Positions 14,961 to 23,658 of a DNA stretch of 38,080 bases are shown in pieces. Positions within the stretch are counted from its first letter, which is position 1; every line of letters starts with the position of its first letter. The position numbers were made by a program, and so were the translations under genes. The stretch is from CAYQJS01 sp964417895. Lineage in GTDB: Bacteria > Chloroflexota > UBA6077 > SHYK01. The stretch is from assembly GCA_964417895.1 (NCBI GenBank), contig CAYQJS010000052.1:1-38080 (forward strand). Direction: 5' to 3'. The notes under the pieces are model-generated. The model searched no databases. It had not been told where the DNA came from and saw nothing but the letters and a program-made list of their open reading frames with translations.

Positions 14961-16121
14961 ATGGCTCAGGCGCTAGAAGGAATACGGGTCATCGATCTCT
15001 GCACCGGCGTCGCCGGCCCTGGCAGTTCGATGTACCTCGCAGACCAGGGGGCCGACGTCATCAGGGTCGAAGCCCCGTCTCGAAGTGCTGCCGATGACCC
15101 CGCGGGGGATACTGGCGGTGGCTTTAGAGTGCTCAACCGCAACAAGCGCAGCATCAACCTGGACCTAGGGAAGCCTGAGGGAAAGGCGGTGTTCTCCAGG
15201 CTGATCGAGCACTCGGATGTGCTCATCACCAACATACGGGCGTCGGCGGCAGCCAAGCTGGGAATCGACTACCCAACCCTGAAAGCACGCTACCCGCGGC
15301 TCATCTATGGCTCAATCACCGCCTTCGGGCCCAAAGGCCCCTACGCCGGCTATGGCGGCTACGACCGCCTCACCCAGGGCCTCTCCGGCGCTATGTACCG
15401 GCGTTGGGAAGACGGCACCCCCGTCACCACAGGCGTCCTCCTCTCCGACCCCTCGGTTCCCATGCTCATGGCCTACGGCGTCACGCTCGCCCTCTGGCAG
15501 CGCGAGCAGACCGGGGAAGGACAGCGTGTGGAGACCTCTCTCCTGCAAGCCGCCATCGCAATGCAGATGAGCCACCTGGTGCGATTCGAGGACACCGGGC
15601 GCATCCCTACGGACAAAGATTTCGCTACCTACGGAATCTATCGGTGCGCGGACGGCGCCTACATTAACGTCACCGCCTTGCGCCCCTGGCAGTTCGAGCG
15701 CCTGTGCGAGCTGCTCGAGCTCGACCACCTCGCCCAGGACCCCCGCGTCTACGATCCCGAGCGACGCGACGAGTTCCGTCGGGAGGTGTACCCGATCGTC
15801 GAAGCCCTGTTCGCCACCAGGCCATCCGGAGAGTGGCTGGGCCTGCTCCGTGACATCGATGTTCCCGCCGCACCCATCCTCGAACGGGAGCAGGTCTTCT
15901 CCGAACCCCAGATGGTCGAGAACAACTTCTTCGTCCGCGTCGAGCACCCTAAGTCCGGACCCGTGCTCATGTTCGCTCCGCCCGTAACCCTCTCCGCGGC
16001 ACAGGAACCGGTCCACAGAGCGTCCCCTCTCCCCGGCGAGCACTCGAGCGAGGTCCTGAGCGAGCTCGGCTATGGCGCGGAGGAGATTGCGGCCCTCCGC
16101 GCCAGGAAGGTGACCTGGTAG
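14961..16121 (+). CDS. Class III CoA-transferase, CaiB/BaiF family (copy 2)
   Basis: 386-aa CoA-transferase closer to the copy at 24034 than to the copy at 12520. Motifs: LEGIRVIDLCTGVAGP, YLADQGADVIRVE, LNRNKRSINLDLGKPEGK, GGYDRLTQGLSGAMYRR, and a probable catalytic Asp163 in LLSDPSVPM. TGEGQRVETSLLQ and the C-terminal GEHSSEVLSELGYGAEEI follow. The ATG at 14961 has GGAGG 5-6 bases upstream. The stop overlaps the operon's next start region: only 2 bases separate it from the enoyl-CoA hydratase gene, so translation is probably coupled. The likely role is activation of a pathway acid to its CoA thioester, which the hydratase then uses. Confidence 0.92.
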   Translation: MAQALEGIRVIDLCTGVAGPGSSMYLADQGADVIRVEAPSRSAADDPAGDTGGGFRVLNRNKRSINLDLGKPEGKAVFSRLIEHSDVLITNIRASAAAKLGIDYPTLKARYPRLIYGSITAFGPKGPYAGYGGYDRLTQGLSGAMYRRWEDGTPVTTGVLLSDPSVPMLMAYGVTLALWQREQTGEGQRVETSLLQAAIAMQMSHLVRFEDTGRIPTDKDFATYGIYRCADGAYINVTALRPWQFERLCELLELDHLAQDPRVYDPERRDEFRREVYPIVEALFATRPSGEWLGLLRDIDVPAAPILEREQVFSEPQMVENNFFVRVEHPKSGPVLMFAPPVTLSAAQEPVHRASPLPGEHSSEVLSELGYGAEEIAALRARKVTW

Positions 16122-16123
16122 TC

Positions 16124-16900
16124 ATGGCAAAGCTGCACTACGACAAACACGGCCACACCGTCGTCATCATCATGGAGGGCGATAACGACCTCAACTTGCG
16201 CATGACCGGCCCGGAGCTTCACCAGCGCCTGGCCGAGTACGACCAGGATGACGAGCTGCGCTGTTGCATCGTGACCGGCGCCGGTACCCGCGCCTTCTCC
16301 GCCGGCGGCAATCTGAAAGACACGACGGACACCGGCCAGCCCAAGCGCAGCCCGCGCGCGCTCTGGGACGCACCTCCCCTGACCGTCGTGACAGGCTTAC
16401 ATCTCTGGAAACCGGTCATCGCCGCCGTCAATGGCCATGCCGTCGGCGCAGGGTGCATGTTCGCCCTCGCCTGCGACATCCGCGTTGCATCCGAGAACGC
16501 GGAGTTCGGTATCCCCGAGATCAGGCTCGGCTTCCCGTCAGGCCTGGGCGCCGCACAACGCCTGCCCCGCCTCATGCCCTTCGGTCCCGCATTGGAGATG
16601 CTGCTAACCGGGGACCGCATCACCGCGCAGCAAGCCCTGCAATGGGGGCTCGTCAACCACGTCGTGCCGCTCTCAGGCCTGATGGACGCGGCATTGCACC
16701 TGGCCGACCGCATCGCGGCGAATCCACCCCTAGCCGTGCGCGGCCTCAAGGAGATGGCCTATCGGTCACGCGAGATGGCCCTGGCGGACGGGCTTCGGAT
16801 GTCCGCCCTCCTGGGCTATATCGGCCGCGACACAGAGGACGCCAAAGAGGGTAGGCAGGCTTTCCTGGAGAAGCGTACGCCCAACTTCAAGGGCAGCTGA
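16124..16900 (+). CDS. Enoyl-CoA hydratase/isomerase (crotonase) family protein
   Basis: 258-aa crotonase. The oxyanion-hole motif AFSAGGNLKD (about residues 60-69) and NGHAVGAGCMFALACD are present. Both catalytic glutamate positions are kept (FGIPEIRLGF and PALEMLLTGDRITA). ASENAEFG and the C-terminal EGRQAFLEKRTPNFKG are standard. It would add water to, or isomerise or cleave, a CoA thioester. The ATG at 16124 comes 2 bases after the CoA-transferase stop and 6 bases separate its stop from the ABC ATPase start, so the three genes are tightly coupled. Substrate not deducible. Confidence 0.93.
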   Translation: MAKLHYDKHGHTVVIIMEGDNDLNLRMTGPELHQRLAEYDQDDELRCCIVTGAGTRAFSAGGNLKDTTDTGQPKRSPRALWDAPPLTVVTGLHLWKPVIAAVNGHAVGAGCMFALACDIRVASENAEFGIPEIRLGFPSGLGAAQRLPRLMPFGPALEMLLTGDRITAQQALQWGLVNHVVPLSGLMDAALHLADRIAANPPLAVRGLKEMAYRSREMALADGLRMSALLGYIGRDTEDAKEGRQAFLEKRTPNFKGS

Positions 16901-16906
16901 GCGTCG

Positions 16907-19093
16907 ATGGCTAGCCTGCTCGAAATCAAAGACCTGCAAACCTGGTTCTACACAGACGCTGGTATCGTCAAAGCGGTTGATGGCGTCTCATACGGAGTCG
17001 ATCTCGGCGAAACGCTCGCCCTTGTCGGCGAGTCTGGCTGCGGCAAGAGCGTCAGCGCCCTCTCGGTGATGCGCCTCATCCCACAGCCACCCGGCAAGAT
17101 CGTCGGAGGTCAGGTCCTCTTCAATGGCCGCGACCTTCTGACCCTTCCCGACGGCGAGATGCGGCGCATTCGGGGCAAGGAGATTGCCATGGTCTTCCAG
17201 GAGCCCATGACCTCCTTGAATCCGGTCCTCACCATCGGCCGCCAGCTTACCGAGGCCCTCGAGCTCCACCTGGGCATGAATACCCAGCAGGCCCGGCGCC
17301 GCGCAGTGGAGCTGCTGGAGATGGTCGAGCTCACCGATGCCGAGCGCCGCCTCGCCCAGTACCCCCATCACTTCAGCGGCGGCATGCGCCAGCGCATCAT
17401 GTTAGCCATGGCCATTTCTTGCAGCCCCCAGGTAATCATCGCCGATGAGCCCACGACCGCCCTCGACGTCACCATCCAGGCCCAGCTCCTTGGCCTCATG
17501 AAGAACCTCACCCGCCAGTTGGGCATGGCGCTGATCATCATTACCCACAACCTGGGCATCGTCGCCCGCTACGCTAACCGAGTCAACGTCATGTATGGCG
17601 GGCGGATTGTCGAAGAGGGCCGTGCCGAGGAGCTCTACGCCAATCCCCGCCACCCCTACACACTTGGGCTCATGCGGTCGGTCCCCCGCCTGGACCTGCC
17701 CCGCCAGGCCAAGCTCGTTCCAATTGAAGGGCAGCCGCCCAACCCCATCGACCTCCCCGCCGGCTGCTCCTTTCAACCCCGCTGCCCGTATGCCATCGAC
17801 CGTTGTGTAGCCGAAGCGCCACGGTTGGAGTCGTTCGGTTCCGGGCACAGCGCAGCCTGTTGGGTTGCGGGCGCGCTCGAACTTGCGGCCCCTCGCATCA
17901 CTTCGGTTCTTAGCCAAGAGAGACTCGTGGGGCAGCCGACTGGCAGCCAGCCGCACACCCTGGAAGCCGCCGAGCCGAGTGACATCCTCCTGGACGTTCG
18001 CGGCCTCAAGATGTACTTCCCGGTCACTTCCGGTTTCATCTTCCAGAAGACGATCGAGGAGGATTTCGACGCGCGCGACGAGATGGTCAAGTGCATCCAG
18101 GAGACGATCCTCCATGAAATCGGTCACTGGTTTGGGGAAGAAGAAGACGATCTGGACCGNNNNNNNNNNTCCGGCCACATCCTTCGGAAGACCATTGGCC
18201 ACATCAGGGCCGTGGATGACGTCAGCTTCTCGATCCGGAAGGGACACACCCTGGGCCTGGTGGGCGAGTCCGGCTGCGGCAAAAGCACCGCCGGGCGCTG
18301 CATCCTCCAGTTGTACAAGCCCACGGCCGGCGAAGTGCGTTTCCAGGGAACCGACCTAGTCGATCTCGAGCCGAATAAGATGCGTCGGTTGCGCAGGGAG
18401 ATGCAGATCATCTTCCAGGACCCTTACAGCTCTCTAAACCCCCGAATGACCGCTGGCCAGATCGTGAGCGAGCCTCTGACCGTTCACAAGCTGGTCAGCA
18501 ACCAGGTCGAGCTTCATGAAAGGGTAGCAGAGCTGTTCAACGTTGTGGGACTAGATCCCCACATGACCAGCCGTTACCCGCACGAATTCAGCGGCGGCCA
18601 GCGCCAGCGCATCGGCATTGCTCGTGCCCTGGCGGTGAACCCCTCCTTCATCGTCTGTGACGAGCCGGTTTCCGCGCTGGATGTGTCCATCCAGGCGCAG
18701 GTGATCAATCTCCTCGACGAGCTGCAGGAGCGGTTCAACCTGACGTATCTGTTCATCGCGCACGACCTCTCAGTCGTGCGGCACATCGCAGACCGGGTCG
18801 CGGTGATGTACCTGGGCCACATCGTAGAAATCGCGCCGGGGGACGAGCTTTACGCCAACCCGCTCCACCCCTACACGAGGGCGTTGCTGTCCGCTGCGCC
18901 CATTCCTGATCCCCGAGTCGAGGCGAAGCGCGACCCCATCATCCTCCAGGGTGAGATCCCGAGTCCGCTGAATCCTCCCGTGGGCTGCGTATTCCATACG
19001 CGGTGCCCCATCATGGAGGAGTCCTGTAAGAGCGCTATGCCTCAGCTGCGCGAAGTCTCCCCCGACCACTGGGTCGCTTGCTATAAGGCGTAG
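16907..19093 (+). CDS. Fused OppD-OppF-type ABC transporter ATPase, interrupted by a scaffold gap
   Basis: A double ATPase of about 700 aa for a peptide/nickel-family (Dpp/Opp) importer. Domain 1: Walker A GESGCGKS (residues 41-48), signature FSGGMRQR, Walker B VIIADEPTTALD, and the C-terminal CSFQPRCPYAIDRC segment. Domain 2: Walker A GESGCGKS, signature FSGGQRQR, Walker B FIVCDEPVSALD, and CVFHTRCPIMEESC. Bacteria usually encode these as two genes; here they are joined by a 35-residue linker. At 18055-18159, just before the gap (18160-18169), about 35 codons do not belong to the family and read as a zincin-like metallopeptidase (ILHEIGHWFG). ABC sequence resumes right after it. That insert is probably an assembly chimera. 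The matching permeases and binding protein lie on the opposite strand from 19100 onward. Confidence 0.9.
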   Translation: MASLLEIKDLQTWFYTDAGIVKAVDGVSYGVDLGETLALVGESGCGKSVSALSVMRLIPQPPGKIVGGQVLFNGRDLLTLPDGEMRRIRGKEIAMVFQEPMTSLNPVLTIGRQLTEALELHLGMNTQQARRRAVELLEMVELTDAERRLAQYPHHFSGGMRQRIMLAMAISCSPQVIIADEPTTALDVTIQAQLLGLMKNLTRQLGMALIIITHNLGIVARYANRVNVMYGGRIVEEGRAEELYANPRHPYTLGLMRSVPRLDLPRQAKLVPIEGQPPNPIDLPAGCSFQPRCPYAIDRCVAEAPRLESFGSGHSAACWVAGALELAAPRITSVLSQERLVGQPTGSQPHTLEAAEPSDILLDVRGLKMYFPVTSGFIFQKTIEEDFDARDEMVKCIQETILHEIGHWFGEEEDDLDXXXXSGHILRKTIGHIRAVDDVSFSIRKGHTLGLVGESGCGKSTAGRCILQLYKPTAGEVRFQGTDLVDLEPNKMRRLRREMQIIFQDPYSSLNPRMTAGQIVSEPLTVHKLVSNQVELHERVAELFNVVGLDPHMTSRYPHEFSGGQRQRIGIARALAVNPSFIVCDEPVSALDVSIQAQVINLLDELQERFNLTYLFIAHDLSVVRHIADRVAVMYLGHIVEIAPGDELYANPLHPYTRALLSAAPIPDPRVEAKRDPIILQGEIPSPLNPPVGCVFHTRCPIMEESCKSAMPQLREVSPDHWVACYKA
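18055..18159 (+). other. Foreign zincin-like metallopeptidase fragment at a contig edge
   Basis: About 35 codons in frame within the ABC ATPase read EEDFDARDEMVKC...ETILHEIGHWFGEEEDDLD, matching the zinc-binding region of small zincin-like metallopeptidases (PF06262). It starts next to FIFQKTI, and the bases after the gap repeat a similar KTIGHIRAVDD, so the ABC sequence is duplicated around it. Best read as a mis-joined read end, although a real insertion is not excluded. Confidence 0.6.
18160..18169. other. Scaffold gap (10 N)
   Basis: Ten N bases within the fused ATPase gene, adjacent to the foreign fragment. The ABC frame is the same on both sides if the gap is taken at its stated length. 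Confidence 0.95.
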
Positions 19094-19099
19094 GCCGCC

Positions 19100-20023
19100 T
19101 CAGGTGCCTCGCAGGCGTGGGTCCAGGACGTCCCGCATGGCGTCGCCGAACACGGCGAAGGCGAACGTGACAATGGCTAGCGCCAGGCCGGGGTAGATGG
19201 CAAGCCAGGGCGCAGCCTCCATGTTCTGGCTGGAAGCAGCTTGAAGCATGTTGCCCCAGGATGGGGTGGGGGGCTGGACTCCCAGGCCGAGGAAGCTCAA
19301 GCCAGCCTCGGTGACGATGGCGTTACCCAGTTGCGCCGTGGCAAGGACAAAAATGGGGGCCAGGGAGTTCGGAGTGACGTGGCGGTACAGGATGCGCCAG
19401 GTCCCCACGCCGACCGCCCTCGCGGCCAGAATGTAGTCCTCCCCTTTGACGCTGAGTGCAGCGGAGCGGGCGAGGCGGATAACCTTATCGGAATAGTTGA
19501 TCGCGATGGCCAGCGTGACGTTGAATAGGGAAGGGCCAAGGGCAACCACCATGATCAATACCAGGACCAAGCCGGGGAAGCCCATCATGGTGTCCACGAA
19601 GCGCTGGACCACGAGGTCAAACTTCCCGCCAAAGTAGGCGGACGCAACGCCGATGACCATGCCGATCGTGGTTCCGATGATGACGGAGAAGAGGCCGACG
19701 TAGAGGGAGACCCGGGCCCCGTAAATGATGCGGCTGAGCTGATCACGGCCGAAGCGGTCGGTACCCAGGAGATTGTCAGCACCGGGCGGTCGGAGACTCC
19801 TTGCGGAATCCTGCGCATAGGGATCGTACGGGGCCAGGACGGGGCCCATGATGGCGACGACGACCAGAAGAGCGATCACCACCGCCCCGGCGGCACCGAG
19901 GGGCTTACGCCGCGCAAATCCGAGCACGGCGGACAGGAGGCGGGAACCCGCGCTCCGTTCAGTCCAGGCGCGCCTATCCAGGACGCGCCTATCGGCCTGA
20001 CCTTGCAGAACTTCGGTGCTCAC
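19100..20023 (-). CDS. ABC transporter permease, DppC/OppC type
   Basis: 307-aa inner-membrane permease with about six membrane helices. The DppC N-terminal pattern LGTDRFGRDQLSRIIYGARVSL is present, as is the EAA coupling loop (GEDYILAARAVGVGTWRILYRHVTPN) that contacts the ATPases. The conserved end is AFAVFGDAMRDVLDPRLRG. I chose the GTG at 20023 (STEVLQGQ), with GGAGG 11 bases upstream and 23 bp after the preceding permease stop. The 78-bp longer ATG frame would overlap that gene. Last gene of the (-) operon; its stop is 6 bp from the stop of the convergent ATPase gene. Confidence 0.92.
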   Translation of the reverse strand: MSTEVLQGQADRRVLDRRAWTERSAGSRLLSAVLGFARRKPLGAAGAVVIALLVVVAIMGPVLAPYDPYAQDSARSLRPPGADNLLGTDRFGRDQLSRIIYGARVSLYVGLFSVIIGTTIGMVIGVASAYFGGKFDLVVQRFVDTMMGFPGLVLVLIMVVALGPSLFNVTLAIAINYSDKVIRLARSAALSVKGEDYILAARAVGVGTWRILYRHVTPNSLAPIFVLATAQLGNAIVTEAGLSFLGLGVQPPTPSWGNMLQAASSQNMEAAPWLAIYPGLALAIVTFAFAVFGDAMRDVLDPRLRGT

Positions 20024-20046
20024 GACTGCCTTGACCTCCAGGCCGG

Positions 20047-21012
20047 CTAACGAGAGTAGCTGATGCGAGGGTCGATCACCGCATAGAGGGTGTCGACCCA
20101 CAGGTTGATGGCGAGCACGAAAAAGACCATGAGGAGGGTAAGGCTCTGAATAACGGGGTAGTCCCGCTGCTGGGCACTGGCTACGATGCCCTGGCCGATA
20201 CCCGGAATCCCGAAGATGTTTTCGAGAAGGAGGCTGCCGCTGAGAAGGGCGCCGAGGTAGAGGCCAGCCACCGTGACGACAGGGATGAGAGCGTTACGCA
20301 GGGCGTGGCGGCCCAGAACAACAACCTCGGGCAAGCCTTTGCTTCGGGCGGTTCGGATGTAGTCCTGCCTGAGCGTCTCGAGGATGTGCGCGCGAGTGAT
20401 GCGGGTAAGAAAGGAGCTGTAGCCCCAGGCGAGGATCAGGACGGGCCAGACCACCTTCTGGAAGTGGTTCACAGGGTCGACCCAGACCTGTTGGTAGCGC
20501 AGGGGGGGAGTCCAATTGGCATAAAGCACGAGGACGAGTAACACCATCAGGGCAACCCAGAAGCCGGGGATGGCGTGCCCGGAGATGGTGATCGTGCGAA
20601 TCACATAGTCGGGCCACTTATCTTGATAGATGGCAGCCAGGATACCCAGGGGCACCGAAACAGCCACGGAAAGAAGGAAGGTATACAGGGCCAGCTGCGC
20701 CGTTACGGGAAGCCGACGGCCCACAATGTTGGAGATAGGCTCTCGGTTGGTGAGGGAAACACCCCCAAACTCCCCATTGACCATGCTCCAGATCCACTTG
20801 CCGTACTGCACTGGCAGCGGGTCATGCAGGCCCAGGACTTCTCGGATCTGCTGGTACTGTTCAGCGCTGACGTAAACGCCCCCCTCCTCGGATCGCAGGA
20901 TAACCGAGGCCGGATCACCCGGAAGGACGCGCATCGCCCCGAAGATGAGAAGCGAGGCCAGGAAGAGCGTAGGGACGAAGAGGAGCAGCCGCGTTGTAAG
21001 GTAACCGCCCAT
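20047..21012 (-). CDS. ABC transporter permease, DppB/OppB type
   Basis: 321-aa permease with the classic DppB N-terminus (GGYLTTRLLLFVPTLFLASLLIF, first helix), MRVLPGDPASVI, and a periplasmic loop with LGLHDPLPVQYGKWI. The EAA loop is RQDYIRTARSKGLPEVVVLGRHALRN and the end is VDTLYAVIDPRI. About six helices. The ATG at 21012 follows a GGAGAAGGGC stretch. It lies 44 bp downstream of the binding-protein gene and upstream of its DppC partner, so binding protein, B and C permeases are co-transcribed. Substrate class is peptide, nickel or, as common in catabolic loci, an organic acid or aromatic-derived compound. Confidence 0.93.
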   Translation of the reverse strand: MGGYLTTRLLLFVPTLFLASLLIFGAMRVLPGDPASVILRSEEGGVYVSAEQYQQIREVLGLHDPLPVQYGKWIWSMVNGEFGGVSLTNREPISNIVGRRLPVTAQLALYTFLLSVAVSVPLGILAAIYQDKWPDYVIRTITISGHAIPGFWVALMVLLVLVLYANWTPPLRYQQVWVDPVNHFQKVVWPVLILAWGYSSFLTRITRAHILETLRQDYIRTARSKGLPEVVVLGRHALRNALIPVVTVAGLYLGALLSGSLLLENIFGIPGIGQGIVASAQQRDYPVIQSLTLLMVFFVLAINLWVDTLYAVIDPRISYSR

Positions 21013-21056
21013 GTCGCCCTTCTCCTCGTGCGCTGCTGAGAGTACCTACCGAGAAC

Positions 21057-22775
21057 CTACTTGTCCAGCCAGGTGCGGACCTGCGACCAGTACGTATTGG
21101 GACCCAGGGTGAAAGCCGTCTGTGCCCCCTTCACGTAGTTCCGGACGGGGATCAGGTCCGAGCCCATACTCGAGCTGACCTTGTAGACCTGCTCCTGCAA
21201 GACGTAGCGTTCGATCTGCCGCGTCACGTCCAGCCGCCCCTCGACAGTCGTCTGCTGCCCCAGCTTCTTCGCGAACTCGAGGATCTGGGGGTCCTCATGG
21301 ACGACGCTGGCGAAGGGGGACATTGACTTGGGCCCCCACGAGTTCAGAAACGGTCCAGGCGACATGTTATTCTCAAGGCCGCCGGCACTGGAATCCGCTG
21401 TCTGCCAGTCACCTGCGCCCCGCCGCGCATCGTAAGCGTTCACATCCATCACCTCGAGCCTGGCAGTCATCCCTGAGCCGGCAAGGGCGCCTGGCCACCA
21501 CTCGGCCGACCGCACCTTGGTACTGGGCGTCACGATGGTGAATTCCAACCCATTAGCGTACCCCGCCTCGGCCAACAACCGGCGGGCCTCGGCACGGTCC
21601 GCCCCCTTCGTCGCCGGGTTATAGCCCGGCCAGGTCATGAAGTTCGGGTTGGACATGGCGGGGTCGGAGAAGCCGGCTATGACCCGGCCGACTCCGTGGT
21701 TGAGCGTCTCCACAGCCGACTGCCGGTCAACCCACAAGGAAACGGCCCTGCGAACTCGGATGTCATTGAAGGGGGGACGGAGCGTGTTGAATGCCAGGGA
21801 ATCGCTGTCGCCACCAGCCCTCTCCAGAAAGGAGACGGAGTCTCCCAGACTTTGGCGATACGAGGGGACCAGATCCGGGCTAACGTAGTAGCCACCCTGA
21901 GCCGCGCCGAGGTCCAGCTGGCCCACGCGAAAGGCGGCGTGCATGGCGGCCGAGTTCTTGATGATGTGGTAAGTTATGCCGTCCAGGTATGGCAACTGGC
22001 GCCCCTGGTCATCCTTCCCCCAGTACTGATCGAACCGGGTCAGCTCGATGGCCACGCCCGGCTCGTAGCTCTTGAATTTGAACGGCCCGGTTCCCACATA
22101 CCCCAAATCCTTCGGGGCCACGTTCACGTTCCCTGCCGCAATCGCTGGTTCGAACAGATGCTTCGGCTGGAAGATGGGAATGCGATGCAAGCCGAGCGCC
22201 TCTAGGTAAAACGGGTCCGGGGAGTTCAGTGTGATCCGCACCCGGTTGCCAGCCAGGGTCTCCACCTTCTGGAAGTCGCCGAACTGGCCCCGGGCGTTTC
22301 CGGGAAGACGAACCTTGTCGCCCACAGTGGCGCCGTTGACAAAAAGGTTTACCCAGTAGGTGACGTCCTCCGCCGTGAAGGCCACGCCGTCGTGCCAGAG
22401 TACTCCGTCGCGGATGTTGAAGGTCCACGCCGTGAAGTCCTCGTTGGCCTCCCAGCTCTCGGCCAGGGCAGGACACACTGCGTTCTCGTTGTCCCAGCAC
22501 GCGGTCACCAGATTGCCGTCGCCCGCAATGGCTTGCGTCACAAGGGTCAGGTCGTAGTTGGTGCTGCGCATGGTATCCCAGGCGGCGGGCGGGTCGTCGC
22601 GCACGGCGACACGGAGGATCCCTCCATACTTTGGTGCGCCCGCTGCGGCATCCGAAGCCGGGGGCTGTTCGGACGAACCTGCAGGGCGGCCCGGGGCGCA
22701 GCCAGCCGCCAGAACCAGGAGAATGCATGAGAACCGCGCCCAATGCTCTCGCCGGACACTCTTACCCCAATTCAT
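21057..22775 (-). CDS. Family-5 extracellular solute-binding lipoprotein for the adjacent ABC importer
   Basis: 572-aa SBP_bac_5 protein. The signal peptide ends in lipobox LAAGC with Cys26, so it is anchored to the outer face of the membrane. Family motifs: GGILRVAVRDDPPAAWD, ALAESWEANEDFTAWTFNIRDGVLWHDGVAFTAEDV, GTGPFKFKSYEPGVAIEL, FNDIRVRRAVSLWVDR and AEARRLLAEAGYANG. It differs from the other three family-5 proteins here (for example, there is no QxxxPEYARPRN block), so it belongs to a distinct subgroup. The ATG at 22775 follows GGAGGC by about 9 bases; the frame extends 207 bases further upstream into the hydrolase gene, which is rejected. It lies between the alpha/beta hydrolase and permease genes in one (-) operon. 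Confidence 0.92.
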   Translation of the reverse strand: MNWGKSVRREHWARFSCILLVLAAGCAPGRPAGSSEQPPASDAAAGAPKYGGILRVAVRDDPPAAWDTMRSTNYDLTLVTQAIAGDGNLVTACWDNENAVCPALAESWEANEDFTAWTFNIRDGVLWHDGVAFTAEDVTYWVNLFVNGATVGDKVRLPGNARGQFGDFQKVETLAGNRVRITLNSPDPFYLEALGLHRIPIFQPKHLFEPAIAAGNVNVAPKDLGYVGTGPFKFKSYEPGVAIELTRFDQYWGKDDQGRQLPYLDGITYHIIKNSAAMHAAFRVGQLDLGAAQGGYYVSPDLVPSYRQSLGDSVSFLERAGGDSDSLAFNTLRPPFNDIRVRRAVSLWVDRQSAVETLNHGVGRVIAGFSDPAMSNPNFMTWPGYNPATKGADRAEARRLLAEAGYANGLEFTIVTPSTKVRSAEWWPGALAGSGMTARLEVMDVNAYDARRGAGDWQTADSSAGGLENNMSPGPFLNSWGPKSMSPFASVVHEDPQILEFAKKLGQQTTVEGRLDVTRQIERYVLQEQVYKVSSSMGSDLIPVRNYVKGAQTAFTLGPNTYWSQVRTWLDK

Positions 22776-22815
22776 CAATGCTGCCTCCACTGAGGATCCG
22801 ACTTGCAAGCACCTG

Positions 22816-23658
22816 TCAGCGCTTGGCGAAGAACGTGCCCACCACCTCGTTGAACTTGGCGCGGGCATCCCACTGGACCAGATGCTTTGCCCGGTCGATG
22901 ACGCACGTCTGGATGTTCGGGCACAGGCGCTGAAGCAGTTCGATCCGCTCTTGAACCGACTCCCCCTGGTCCTGCTTTCCAAACACGTATAGTACGGGGA
23001 ACGGTGCGCGGTTGAGGTCGTGCCAGAGGGGGCGCTCCCGTTCGCGCTCGCGTGGCGCGCTGTCCCGCCGTTGGCGGATGGCGAAGTGGGGGCCGATGCT
23101 CATCCGGAACCGGGTCTCCAGGGCGTCTTCACTGATGACCGACTCGTCATATAAGTCAGCGGCGATGGCGGCGCGAATGTGCTCTCGGCCAGGCTCGGCG
23201 TCCTTCGATGGCTGAATGGAGGGGCGGGTCCTATGGGGCTCGGGCATGCCCGCAACTTTAGGGAGCATGCTACCTGTGCCTACCACCACGAGTCCGCTAA
23301 TGCGATCGGGCCGCGCCAGAGCCATTTCGGCTGCTACTCTCCCGGCATGAGAGTGACCCACCAGGCCGACCTGGTCCAGGATGCCGAACACATCCAGCCA
23401 CGCCCAGAGGAACCGCTTCACGCCCGACTCGGAGAAGTCGTCGCCGAGATCGCTGCCCCCATAGCCGGGCAGGTCCAACGCCAATACTCGCAGCCCGAAA
23501 TCAGCAATGGCCTCCATGTTTCCCCGCCACACGTCGGCTGAATAGCCCATGCCCCCGCCGTGGAGCAGTGCCACGCTGGGCCCGCTCCCCACACTCAGAT
23601 AGCGGACGTTCCGCTCACCGACGACGTACTTCTTTGACGGGATGACGTCTGCGGTCAT
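22816..23658 (-). CDS. Alpha/beta hydrolase, meta-cleavage-product-hydrolase (MhpC/BphD)-like
   Basis: 280-aa alpha/beta fold hydrolase. The nucleophile elbow is GHSHAG (Ser103), the acid is Asp230 in FGKQDQGES, and the base is His259 in RAKHLVQWD. The oxyanion motif HGGGMGYSADVW at about residues 33-44 is typical of C-C bond hydrolases acting on ring-cleavage products, though esterases and haloalkane enzymes share the fold. The ATG at 23658 follows AGGAG. An arginine-rich insert (RERERERP, about residues 203-210) lies in the cap region. It is the first gene of the (-) operon with the transporter, suggesting the hydrolysed compound is related to what is imported. Confidence 0.85.
   Translation of the reverse strand: MTADVIPSKKYVVGERNVRYLSVGSGPSVALLHGGGMGYSADVWRGNMEAIADFGLRVLALDLPGYGGSDLGDDFSESGVKRFLWAWLDVFGILDQVGLVGHSHAGRVAAEMALARPDRISGLVVVGTGSMLPKVAGMPEPHRTRPSIQPSKDAEPGREHIRAAIAADLYDESVISEDALETRFRMSIGPHFAIRQRRDSAPRERERERPLWHDLNRAPFPVLYVFGKQDQGESVQERIELLQRLCPNIQTCVIDRAKHLVQWDARAKFNEVVGTFFAKR

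Noticed and set aside
18055..18159. True zincin-ABC fusion gene
   Set aside because: The fragment lacks the rest of the metallopeptidase, ends at a scaffold gap and duplicates ABC residues on both sides. A mis-join explains it more simply.
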